A stretch of DNA of 45,453 nt from Oscillospiraceae bacterium (GTDB lineage Bacteria > Bacillota > Clostridia > Oscillospirales > Oscillospiraceae). Below are positions 27,377 through 36,216 of this stretch, one piece after another. The notes under the pieces are model-generated. The model had not been told where the DNA came from, did not search any database, and was given only the letters and a program-made list of their open reading frames with translations. Position numbers and translations under genes: made by a program. Position 1 is the stretch's first letter. Each line of letters opens with the position of its first letter. The stretch spans positions 1 through 45,453 of the forward strand of contig JAAZCZ010000072.1 of NCBI GenBank assembly GCA_012513005.1. The letters run 5' to 3'.

Positions 27377-29770
27377 ATGAAACTATCAAGAGCACTTCTT
27401 TGTGATTACATAGACCTTCCCCTATCCGAGGTAGGAGACCGCAGCTTTGCCGAGGCTATGACCATGTCCGGCTCAAAGGTTGAGGCAACCGAGATACTTT
27501 CCGACAGAATCACAGGCGTTGTTGTCGGCAGGATTACCGGCATGGAAAAGCACCCCGACTCAGACCATATGTGGGTCTGCACTGCCGATGTCGGTGAAGG
27601 CAGGGATCTTAGCATTGTAACAGGTGCGCAAAACCAAAAAATAGGTGACCTTGTGGCTGTTGCTAAGGACGGAGCTAAGCTCCACGGCGGACTTGAAATA
27701 AAAAAAGCACCTTTGCGAGGCATAATATCCGAGGGCATGTTCTGCTCTTTTTCCGAGCTTGGTCAAAGCCTGCACGAGCATCCCTATGCTGATCCTGACG
27801 GTATTTTAATACTAAACGAGGAATTTAATCTCGGTGAGGACATTTGCTCTGTTATCGGCCTTGATGACCATGTTGTGGAGTTTGAAATTACCCCGAACCG
27901 CTCTGACTGCCTTTCTGTTATCGGCCTTGCAAGAGAAGCTGCCGTGACTTTTAATAAACCCTTAAAGCTGCACACTCCGCTTTTACGCTCCGAGGGCGGA
28001 AACGCTGCGGATTTAGTTGACATAACTATTGACGACCCTACTTTATGCCCGAGGTACACTGCCAGAGTCGTTAAGAATGTTAAAATTGCTCCTTCACCGC
28101 GCTGGCTTCGTGAGAAGCTCTCTGCAAGCGGTATTAGACCTATCAACAATATAGTTGACATAACTAATTTTGTTATGCTTGAATACGGGCAGCCGATGCA
28201 CGCCTTTGACTTAGCTTGTGTTAAAGACGGGCAAATCATTGTCCGCAGGGCTAAAGAAGGTGAGGTTTTAAAGACTCTTGACGGAACTGAGCGAAATCTG
28301 CGCACCGACATGCTCTGCATTTGCGATAGCGAGAGACCTATTGCAGTGGGCGGAGTTATGGGCGGAGAAAATTCCGAGATAATCGGCGATACTGCAGCTG
28401 TTTTATTTGAGTCTGCAAATTTTGACGGCACCTCAATCAGGCGCACGGCAGCAGCCTTAAATATGAGAACCGATGCCTCCTCACGCTTTGAAAAGGGCAT
28501 TGACCCAAATTTGACCGAAATTGCCTTAAACCGTGCCTGCGAGCTTGTGCAAATGCTCTCTGCCGGCGAGGTTTTAGACGGCACTATTGACGTTTATCCC
28601 GAGCCTAAGCCCGAGCTTATTATCCCCTTTGTGCCCGAAAAAATAAATGCCATACTAGGCTCTGACATTTCCTCAGAATTTATGTGCGACGCTCTTAGTC
28701 GTTTGGGCTTTATTATTGATGGCAGCAATGCAAAAGTGCCCTCATGGAGACTTGATATATCTCCTTTGCATCCTCACAACGACTTAGCTGAGGAGGTTGC
28801 CCGTATCTACGGCTATGACAGGATAAAAAGCAGCGCGAAAAGGCGCGAAAGTGCAGTTAGAGGCGGTCTTAGCGATGTTCAGTCTGCCGAGAAGCTTTTG
28901 GGCACTGTCTGCAGAAGCTGCGGGTATAGTGAGATTATCACCTATTCGTTTATAAGCCCCTCAAGTTTTGATAAAATCAGGCTTTCTGAGGAATCGAAGC
29001 TGCGCGACTGCGTGCGTATATTAAACCCGTTGGGAGAGGATACATCCTGCATGCGCAGCAGCACATTGCCCTCAATGCTGGAGACACTTGCAAGAAACAG
29101 AAGCTACAGAAACTTAAATGTGAGACTCTATGACTTCGGGCGTATTTATAAAAAGAGAGACGACGGGCTGGCTGACGAGAAGCAGATACTCACATTAGGT
29201 GCATACGGTGATACCGATTTCTACTCGCTAAAGGGAGCTGTGCAGGCTCTTTGCTCTGCTCTTAGAATTTCTGATTTGCGCTATGTCGCAGTTTCCGACA
29301 ATCCTTCGTATCACCCGGGGCGTGCAGCTAAAGTATATAAAGACGATGCTTTAATTGCTGTCTTAGGTCAAATCCATCCTCTTGTCGCAGCTAACTACGG
29401 TGTTTCCGACGCTATGTATGCAGCCGAAATTGACTTTGAAGCTATGCTGGGCACTAGAGGAAATGAGCCTCTATATGTCCCCCTGCCTGCCTACCCTGCC
29501 ATACTCAGAGACATTGCCGTTATCTGCCCCGAGGATAAAACCGCTTATGAACTGGTTTCATGCATCAAAGCTTCGGGAGGTACTTTGCTCGAATCTTGCA
29601 GCATATTTGACTGCTACAAGGGCACTGGTATTCCCGAGGGATTTAAGTCTATGGCGTTTTCGTTAAAGCTTAGAGCTAAAGACAGAACACTAAAAGACTC
29701 CGATGCCGATGACTGCGTTAATGCTGTCTTAAAAGCTCTTGCTGCTTTGCATGATGCACATTTAAGATAA
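27377..29770 (+). CDS. pheT: Phenylalanyl-tRNA synthetase beta subunit
   Basis: 797 aa; tRNA-binding domain (KHPDSDHMWVCTADVGEG), B3/B4 and FDX-ACB regions; adjacent to pheS. Confidence 0.97.
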   Translation: MKLSRALLCDYIDLPLSEVGDRSFAEAMTMSGSKVEATEILSDRITGVVVGRITGMEKHPDSDHMWVCTADVGEGRDLSIVTGAQNQKIGDLVAVAKDGAKLHGGLEIKKAPLRGIISEGMFCSFSELGQSLHEHPYADPDGILILNEEFNLGEDICSVIGLDDHVVEFEITPNRSDCLSVIGLAREAAVTFNKPLKLHTPLLRSEGGNAADLVDITIDDPTLCPRYTARVVKNVKIAPSPRWLREKLSASGIRPINNIVDITNFVMLEYGQPMHAFDLACVKDGQIIVRRAKEGEVLKTLDGTERNLRTDMLCICDSERPIAVGGVMGGENSEIIGDTAAVLFESANFDGTSIRRTAAALNMRTDASSRFEKGIDPNLTEIALNRACELVQMLSAGEVLDGTIDVYPEPKPELIIPFVPEKINAILGSDISSEFMCDALSRLGFIIDGSNAKVPSWRLDISPLHPHNDLAEEVARIYGYDRIKSSAKRRESAVRGGLSDVQSAEKLLGTVCRSCGYSEIITYSFISPSSFDKIRLSEESKLRDCVRILNPLGEDTSCMRSSTLPSMLETLARNRSYRNLNVRLYDFGRIYKKRDDGLADEKQILTLGAYGDTDFYSLKGAVQALCSALRISDLRYVAVSDNPSYHPGRAAKVYKDDALIAVLGQIHPLVAANYGVSDAMYAAEIDFEAMLGTRGNEPLYVPLPAYPAILRDIAVICPEDKTAYELVSCIKASGGTLLESCSIFDCYKGTGIPEGFKSMAFSLKLRAKDRTLKDSDADDCVNAVLKALAALHDAHLR

Positions 29771-29803
29771 TAATATTTTGGGGATTTTAGACTGTTTTTT
29801 CCC

Positions 29804-29831
29804 TTTACACTACAGCGATTCGTGCTATAAT
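29804..29831 (+). promoter_or_regulatory. Putative promoter of ireB
   Basis: TTTACA - 16 nt - TATAAT. Confidence 0.6.
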
Positions 29832-29883
29832 AAGTTAGTGATTATTATTAATCCTTGGCAAATTTAGTTTAGGGAGTGATATT

Positions 29884-30126
29884 TTGGAAGAGTCAACAAA
29901 AAGATTTAAGCCTATTGAGGACAGGAATGAAACGCTTGAAATACTTAATTCTGTCTATGACTCGCTTAAAATCAAGGGCTACAACCCTATTAACCAAATT
30001 GTGGGATACATCCTCTCTGAGGATCCTACCTACATTACAAACTACCAAAATGCCCGCAGCCTGATCTGCCGTTTGGATAGAGATGAGCTGCTTCAGGAGC
30101 TTTTGAAAGCATATTTGGGCAAGTAA
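29884..30126 (+). CDS. ireB: IreB family regulatory phosphoprotein (UPF0297)
   Basis: 80 aa; ETLEILNSVYDSLKIKGYNPINQIVGYILSEDPTYITNYQNARSLICRLDRDELLQELLKAYL. TTG start. Confidence 0.95.
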   Translation: MEESTKRFKPIEDRNETLEILNSVYDSLKIKGYNPINQIVGYILSEDPTYITNYQNARSLICRLDRDELLQELLKAYLGK

Positions 30127-30143
30127 AAATGTCCGAATAGATT

Positions 30144-30193
30144 AAAGCTGCCTGCAGATTATTCCTGTCTGCGGGCAGCTTTGTTCTTTTTTT
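30144..30193 (+). terminator. Intrinsic terminator after ireB
   Basis: AAAGCTGCCTGCAGA...TCTGCGGGCAGCTTTgttcTTTTTTT. Confidence 0.8.
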
Positions 30194-30205
30194 GAGGTGA
30201 TTTAT

Positions 30206-30730
30206 TTGCCCGATATAATTACAAGCTGCTGCTTTTCCGGGCACCGGTCTGCAAAGCTGCCATGGGGAAATAACGAAGATTCCCCCCTTTACATCAGGCT
30301 AAAAGAAGAGATAGCTAAAGCCGTCGCCGGTCTTATCGACGACGGATACAGGCATTTTATCTGCGGCATGGCACAGGGCAGCGACATATATTTTGCAGAA
30401 GCGGTAATAGAAAACATTAAAAATAACACTGAGATTAGCCTTGAGGCTGCAATTCCCTTTGAGGGGCACGCAGACAGCCTTTCTGATGAGGCATCTTATC
30501 GCTATGAAAATATACTCAGCTACTGCTGCTGTATTAGTGTTTTTTCCGAGAAGTATGATATGCAGTGCATGCAGCTTCGCAACATGTATATGGTGGACTC
30601 TTCATCTGCCATAGTATCTGTTTTTGACGGTCAGAGCGGCGGCACGCTAAGCACCTTAAAATATGCAAAGCGCCGGGGGCTGCTTGTTGTCGGTCTTCCT
30701 GTTCCGGGGGCAGGCGACGGTATTTTATAA
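30206..30730 (+). CDS. SLOG/DUF1273-like protein (YpsA-type)
   Basis: ORF 30197..30730; TSCCFSGHRSAKLPWG..., RHFICGMAQGSDIYFAEAV. Likely TTG start at 30206 after GAGGTGA. Confidence 0.85.
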   Translation: MPDIITSCCFSGHRSAKLPWGNNEDSPLYIRLKEEIAKAVAGLIDDGYRHFICGMAQGSDIYFAEAVIENIKNNTEISLEAAIPFEGHADSLSDEASYRYENILSYCCCISVFSEKYDMQCMQLRNMYMVDSSSAIVSVFDGQSGGTLSTLKYAKRRGLLVVGLPVPGAGDGIL

Positions 30731-30744
30731 CGATAATAAAGCGC

Positions 30745-30778
30745 AAAGGAAGGGCAGCAATTACTGCCCTTCCTTTTT
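30745..30778. terminator. Bidirectional terminator between the SLOG gene and the zinc-ribbon gene
   Basis: AAAGGAAGGGCAGcaattaCTGCCCTTCCTTTTT. Confidence 0.88.
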
Positions 30779-30792
30779 AGTTTATATATTTA

Positions 30793-32109
30793 TTACTTTT
30801 TGCTATTTTCCTCGACTATTTTAAGGTATGTGTCGTAGTTGGGGGGCTTTGGCAGGCTGTCATCCCAGGTGGCTCCGTTTTTACGCATTATTACCTTAAT
30901 GTCAAATGAGCCGTCTGCTGATTTGTACTGACCTTCGTAGATCATGCTATTTGCGTTAAAATCTTCGTTGCCTAAGTTGAACGTGATTTTACCCATCGCT
31001 GCCGGGTCTGTTACTTCTTCGTCTATTATATAGAATTCCCCTGCATCGGCGTCAAACTCGAAGCCCTGTGCGTTTACATTCTTAATGTATGTGGTTAAAA
31101 TCAAATCCTCGTCGCCCTTAGGTGCCTTGCTTACATCGTCAAGCTTATAGATTTCAAAGTAGAGCTTGCCCGCATCTGTTTTATCTATTGTTGCAAGACC
31201 GTCTAACACGGCATCCTTGTGATCGGCTTCATACTTGCCTGTGCCGTTTGTATATTCTATTCTGCAATACCAGTAGCCCATCAGCTTTTCTGCCTCCGGG
31301 TCTGCCTTGGGTGCCTCTGTTGCTTTCGGTGTAGGTGCCGGAGTTGCAGGGGCAGCCGTTTCCTCTGCCACGGGGATTTCCGCGTTGGGGTCACCCAGTT
31401 CAAACACCATCACATATCCCTTTGGATGTGTGAGGTTTATTCTGTCACCCGTTTTAATATACTGCATGGTAGATCCGCCGGCACTTATGGTCTTATCGTC
31501 CCAAGAGCCTGCTACATCCTTGCCGAAGTTCACAATAGCTGTGCCGTCTTCGTTTAGTGTAATAAAGTATTTTAGCTTCTGAACTTCTGCTCCCGTGCTC
31601 GTGTTGCCGTCTTTTATTATTTCTTTAATAACATATGAGCCGGCACGCTCTGCTCTGTATGGCTCCGCCTTTTTGCCACCGCTGCCGCGATTTGGCCCGA
31701 AAGCGAAAAATGCAGCTACTAAGAGTGCTACTGCTGTAATAATAATGCCAACAATTCTGCCTGTAGGTCCGCCCTTGCGAGAGGGCTTTCCGGGCTGCCC
31801 GAAATCTATACCTGCATTAGGCGGCACATACGAGTTTCCCTGAATGTTTTCGGAAGCTCTGTCTGAAAACATACCTTCTTGCCTGCTGCCCATGGGTGAA
31901 TACTCACCCTGCTTTTCGTTTGTATTCACAGGAGCTGTATACACCGGCGGAATATATTCATCCTGCCCGGGTGCTGTGTATATTTCAGTGTCCGGTGCCA
32001 TATTCTCCTGCACTACGGGAGTTTCTTCTGCTATGCTCTTAGTGCCGCATTCGGTGCAAAACCTCGCCTCATCCGGCATAAAAGAGCCGCAACTTCTGCA
32101 AAACGCCAT
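30793..32109 (-). CDS. Zinc-ribbon single-pass membrane protein of unknown function
   Basis: MAFCRSCGSFMPDEARFCTECGTKS zinc ribbon, disordered linker, TM (GRIVGIIITAVALLVAAFFAF), TPAPTPKATEAP linker between two beta-rich segments. Confidence 0.8.
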   Translation of the reverse strand: MAFCRSCGSFMPDEARFCTECGTKSIAEETPVVQENMAPDTEIYTAPGQDEYIPPVYTAPVNTNEKQGEYSPMGSRQEGMFSDRASENIQGNSYVPPNAGIDFGQPGKPSRKGGPTGRIVGIIITAVALLVAAFFAFGPNRGSGGKKAEPYRAERAGSYVIKEIIKDGNTSTGAEVQKLKYFITLNEDGTAIVNFGKDVAGSWDDKTISAGGSTMQYIKTGDRINLTHPKGYVMVFELGDPNAEIPVAEETAAPATPAPTPKATEAPKADPEAEKLMGYWYCRIEYTNGTGKYEADHKDAVLDGLATIDKTDAGKLYFEIYKLDDVSKAPKGDEDLILTTYIKNVNAQGFEFDADAGEFYIIDEEVTDPAAMGKITFNLGNEDFNANSMIYEGQYKSADGSFDIKVIMRKNGATWDDSLPKPPNYDTYLKIVEENSKK

Positions 32110-32215
32110 TTTGTACCCTCCTAATATTTATTATAGCTTTTTATTAATAATCTCTTAATAAATTGTACCACTCATGCTACTCTATTGCAATTAATTATGA
32201 TAATAATTTCTTCTT

Positions 32216-33718
32216 TTAGCCGGGGCATCTGGCGTTTTCTTCTGTCAACTTTTTTATTTTTTGGGCAAGATCATTTGATAATGCCTCTTTATTAATACGC
32301 CATCTCCAGTTTTCTGTTTCTGTGCCCGGGATATTCGTTCTGCTATCTTCGCCTAAGCCGAGGTAATCTTGCATCTGTGCTATGAATATTCCGGCAGAAG
32401 ATGCCATACCGCAGTTTATTATTGCTGCATCCAGATTTATATTTTTCTCACTGTTTATGCAGCTTCTTATGTTGTTAATCTCTGTCTGCGTCACTGTGTC
32501 TAAAAAGCCTTTAAGCGTGTTGTTATCGTGTGTTCCCGTGTAGCAGATGCAGTTGCCATTGTAGTTGCAGGGTGTGTGTTCAGAGAATTTCCCTTCTGCC
32601 AGACCAAACTGCAAGACCTTCATACCCGGGTAGCCTGAGTATTTTAGCAGCTCTCTGACTTCCTCGGTGAGTATGCCCAAGTCCTCGGCTATAATTTTAT
32701 TTTTTGAAACCATTTTTCTAAGCTCATCTATTAAAGCTCTGCCGGGCCCTTTTTTCCAACTGCCGTTTTTTGCCGTTTTACTACCCCAAGGTATGCTCCA
32801 GTAACTTTCGATGCCCCTGAAATGATCTATTCTCACCATGTCGTATAATTCGGCAGCTTTGACTACTCTTTTTGTAAAGCCTATGTACTTATCTTTTTCT
32901 AAGTTTTCCCAGTCGTATATGGGGTTGCCCCAATACTGACCATCGACAGAAAAATAGTCGGGCGGAACTCCCGATACTTCCTTTGGCATTAGGTTTTCGT
33001 CTAAGAGGTAGTGCTCGGGCTTTGCCCAGACATCTGCCGAGTCATATGCTACATAAAAGGGAATATCTCCCAATATAGATATTCCCTTTTTGTTTGCATA
33101 GCTTTTTAAGCTTCTCCACTGTTTGAAAAACAGATACTGCACTTTTTTGTGAAATATTATTTCATCTGCCAGCATACGCTCGTATTTACAGACCGCATCT
33201 GCACTGCGGTGTCTTATATTTTCATCCTGCCAGTGCATCCAGCTTTTCATATCAAAATATTCTTTTATAGCCATAAACAGGCAAAAATCAGAAATCCACT
33301 CGGCATTTTGTTCGCAAAATTCAAGAAAATGCGGATCTTCGTCTCCCAAGTTTTTGCAGGCTGCGCGCAGTATACTAAATCGCTCTTTATATATTAATCC
33401 GTAGTCTACAAGCTCTGCGCTGCTTATGTTATCTGACTTTTGCAGCAGAGCCTTATCGAGTAGACCCTCCTCGCAGAGTATATCTAAATCAATGAAATAC
33501 GGGTTTCCGGCATAGCTTGACAGCGATGAATACGGACTGTCTCCACAGCCTGTCGGCCCTATTGGGAGTACCTGCCAAACACTCTGCCCGGCATCACATA
33601 AAAAATCTGCAAAGCTAAAAGCTTCCCTGCCTAAAGCGCCTATGCCGTAGGGTGAGGGAAGCGAGGATATTGGCATTAGAATTCCGCTTCTGCGGGTTTT
33701 TGAAGTATTTTTGTCCAT
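32216..33718 (-). CDS. malQ: 4-alpha-glucanotransferase
   Basis: RRSGILMPISSLPSPYGIGALG, GDIPFYVAYDSADVWAKPEHYLLD, VRIDHFRGIESYW, IAEDLG, YTGTHDNNTLKGF. Confidence 0.95.
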   Translation of the reverse strand: MDKNTSKTRRSGILMPISSLPSPYGIGALGREAFSFADFLCDAGQSVWQVLPIGPTGCGDSPYSSLSSYAGNPYFIDLDILCEEGLLDKALLQKSDNISSAELVDYGLIYKERFSILRAACKNLGDEDPHFLEFCEQNAEWISDFCLFMAIKEYFDMKSWMHWQDENIRHRSADAVCKYERMLADEIIFHKKVQYLFFKQWRSLKSYANKKGISILGDIPFYVAYDSADVWAKPEHYLLDENLMPKEVSGVPPDYFSVDGQYWGNPIYDWENLEKDKYIGFTKRVVKAAELYDMVRIDHFRGIESYWSIPWGSKTAKNGSWKKGPGRALIDELRKMVSKNKIIAEDLGILTEEVRELLKYSGYPGMKVLQFGLAEGKFSEHTPCNYNGNCICYTGTHDNNTLKGFLDTVTQTEINNIRSCINSEKNINLDAAIINCGMASSAGIFIAQMQDYLGLGEDSRTNIPGTETENWRWRINKEALSNDLAQKIKKLTEENARCPG

Positions 33719-33724
33719 TTACCT

Positions 33725-34891
33725 TTATTGCCCTGTCTTTTTTTTGAAGACCCAGCTGCTCTGTACCCTGAAATTTATTATAAAAATAATTGTGTCGACA
33801 ATGATCTTAATGCCCGTTACCGCAGTTGAGTCGCTCTCGTTTAGATATAGACCCGTCAGCATGACTATTGTTGCCGAGGCTATCATGCTGATAGCTGCAA
33901 GTGAATAGTATTTAATAAGCGAGTCTTTGTAGTTTTCCTCGGACTCGAAAACTATGCTGCGGTTTAGTGAGAAGTTGAAAAACGAGGATATAATTCTTGC
34001 AAGGAAAGTCGAAACAATAGGCACATATACCATGGGGGTTATTATTGCCGAGCCGTATACTATCGGCAGCATTGCCAAAATAGGGTCGTTAATTATCTGA
34101 TGCAAGACCCAGAAGGCTAAGATATCCAGTGCAAAAGACGCAACGGAAACAAAGAGATATTTGAGTATGTGTCCGTATATTCTAAGCGAGTCTGCCACAG
34201 GCTTAAAATGTGAGCAGGCGTTGTTATCCTCGTAGATTGTCTGTATAGGAACTTCAGTCAGCAAAACGCCCTTTCGATTTAGCTTTAAAAGCATGTTTGT
34301 TTCATATTCGTAGCGATCCCCTTTTATTTGTAGCATCTCGCTAAATAGCTCTTTGGACATGGCGCGAAGACCCGTTTGAGTGTCGCTGAGCTTTACACCG
34401 CAGCCGAACCTGAACACAAAAGATGTGACCTTGTTGCCAAACCTGCTTCTCGCGGGAATTTCCGAGCCGGAAAAATCTCTGACGCCTAAAACTAAGCTCT
34501 TCGGCTCGGCAATTGATTTTGTTACGCATCTTGCTATGTCCAAAGCTGCGTGCTGACCGTCTCCGTCCGCTGTTACAGCGCCACTCGGCATGCTCATTCT
34601 CTCATAGAAATGGCGAAATGCTGTGCGAAGCGCCTTGCCCTTGCCCATATTTTTACTGTGGTGTAATACCGTGCAACCCGGCTTTTTTTCTATTTCCTCA
34701 AATATGTGAGAAAACTCAGCCGTGCTCCCGTCATTAACCACTACTATATCATTAAAGCCAATATTTAGAAGTTCTTCCACCACTATGCTGAGTTTTTCGC
34801 TCGGATTTAAAGATGGAATCACCACCGCATATGTTTTAATATCTTCTTTTATTATATCTGCGCTGTTTATTGTCCCCATATTATTCCTCAT
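33725..34891 (-). CDS. GT2 glycosyltransferase fused to a GtrA-like membrane domain
   Basis: ORF 33725..34912; VVIPSLNPSEKLSIVVEELL...VVNDGS, VTADGDGQHAALDIARC, then four hydrophobic segments. ATG at 34891 gives ATGA overlap with the upstream gene. Confidence 0.88.
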   Translation of the reverse strand: MRNNMGTINSADIIKEDIKTYAVVIPSLNPSEKLSIVVEELLNIGFNDIVVVNDGSTAEFSHIFEEIEKKPGCTVLHHSKNMGKGKALRTAFRHFYERMSMPSGAVTADGDGQHAALDIARCVTKSIAEPKSLVLGVRDFSGSEIPARSRFGNKVTSFVFRFGCGVKLSDTQTGLRAMSKELFSEMLQIKGDRYEYETNMLLKLNRKGVLLTEVPIQTIYEDNNACSHFKPVADSLRIYGHILKYLFVSVASFALDILAFWVLHQIINDPILAMLPIVYGSAIITPMVYVPIVSTFLARIISSFFNFSLNRSIVFESEENYKDSLIKYYSLAAISMIASATIVMLTGLYLNESDSTAVTGIKIIVDTIIFIINFRVQSSWVFKKKTGQ

Positions 34892-36216
34892 GCCATATTT
34901 GCTACCTTCCACTCCCCTTTGTCGTTTTTGACAACAAAAATTGTGATTGACTCATCTAAGTCTGTTGTCTTTCCGCTTCGGGTTTGGGTTATCTGATAGT
35001 GCACCTTGCAGGAAAAGGAGTTTTCCCCCATAGGAATATATTCTACTGCTTCTACCGAATTAAATACTACTTTGACGCCGCGCACCCAAGCTACATTCTC
35101 GGTTGTTTTATCAAGCTTATCCTGCAGAACGGTGCCGGGCAGCAGGAATTTATTTAGCCTGTTCCAGTTATTCACCGAGACATCGCCCACATTGCCGCTA
35201 AAGAGCACATATGCTCTTGCAAAGCTGTCTGCAAACTGAGCTTTATCCTCCGGTGCCTTAGCATCTGAGCCCTCAACATAGCAGGGCATGCCCATATACT
35301 CGGTCTTGCTGCCGATTTCCTCTCCGCCCTGTGTTGTTACCTTAATTACCGGGTCGGAAATAAGCCCCTCGTAGGCGTATATTAGTGCGCTGTCTTTAAT
35401 ATAGCTTTCAAAGCCATCGGTTAGGGGTGTTTTTGCCTTTTCGGCATGCTGACCTGTTATTTCGTGCTCGTTTATATATACCTTTGCGTTTTCATTTGCC
35501 ACAAACTTAAATGCTTTGTTGGCAACCGGGGAGAATACAACGCTCTCGGCGCCTGCTGTTTCTACGGGTTTAAGCTCTGTGCCTGCAGAGTCCTTTGCCA
35601 CGATTTCAGCAGGTCCGTGCAGGTCGTTTATTTTATACAGTGTGCCCTTAGGTGCCTTGTCAAAGGGAGTGGTTACGCTGACTTCAAAGTCGATATCTTT
35701 ATCTGTAATGTAGCTTTCAGGCACTTCTACGCCATTAACATAGAGCTTAGAATCAGGGGGCAGCGTTGCCCTTATATTCTTGCCCTCTCCGGGCATGAAT
35801 ATAATTGAGTCCACCTTCCAGCCTTTAAAGCCGAAGCTGTACGCATCGCCCGGTTTTAAGGTCAGGCTTGCTATCTGATGATTGTCGTAATAGATCTTGC
35901 AGACCGATTCCTCGTCGCCTATTTTATCGGGTTTGCAGCTTATTTTTGAAACCTCAGTTAAATTTAGGCCGTAATCCTCGGGCTTTGCATCTCTTTTTTC
36001 AAAAGGGCTTGTGCTGTTTTTGATAGCCTGCTGCACGCCCTCTTGCCAGTAGGAAATCTCCTGACTGCCCGCAAAGGCGTTTGCAAAGTTTATTGGTCTT
36101 GTTACCTCAAAAACTCCCAGATACTTCCAGAGCACTCCGAGACCGATTAGAATTACTACAATTAGTATAAGCGAATAAATTGATATTGCTTTTAAAAATA
36201 CACTTTTCTTTTTCAT
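34888..36216 (-). CDS. Membrane-anchored TcaA-like extracytoplasmic protein
   Basis: One N-terminal TM helix; repeated SKLYVNGVEVPES and AKVYINEHEITGQ segments resembling TcaA-type beta domains; C-terminal NTF2-like region. Confidence 0.6.
   Translation of the reverse strand: MKKKSVFLKAISIYSLILIVVILIGLGVLWKYLGVFEVTRPINFANAFAGSQEISYWQEGVQQAIKNSTSPFEKRDAKPEDYGLNLTEVSKISCKPDKIGDEESVCKIYYDNHQIASLTLKPGDAYSFGFKGWKVDSIIFMPGEGKNIRATLPPDSKLYVNGVEVPESYITDKDIDFEVSVTTPFDKAPKGTLYKINDLHGPAEIVAKDSAGTELKPVETAGAESVVFSPVANKAFKFVANENAKVYINEHEITGQHAEKAKTPLTDGFESYIKDSALIYAYEGLISDPVIKVTTQGGEEIGSKTEYMGMPCYVEGSDAKAPEDKAQFADSFARAYVLFSGNVGDVSVNNWNRLNKFLLPGTVLQDKLDKTTENVAWVRGVKVVFNSVEAVEYIPMGENSFSCKVHYQITQTRSGKTTDLDESITIFVVKNDKGEWKVANMA

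Noticed and set aside
27784-28584. 266-aa antisense ORF inside pheT
   Set aside because: Lies wholly opposite a strongly conserved housekeeping gene, has low-complexity Ser-rich content and no recognisable motif; a codon-bias shadow ORF.
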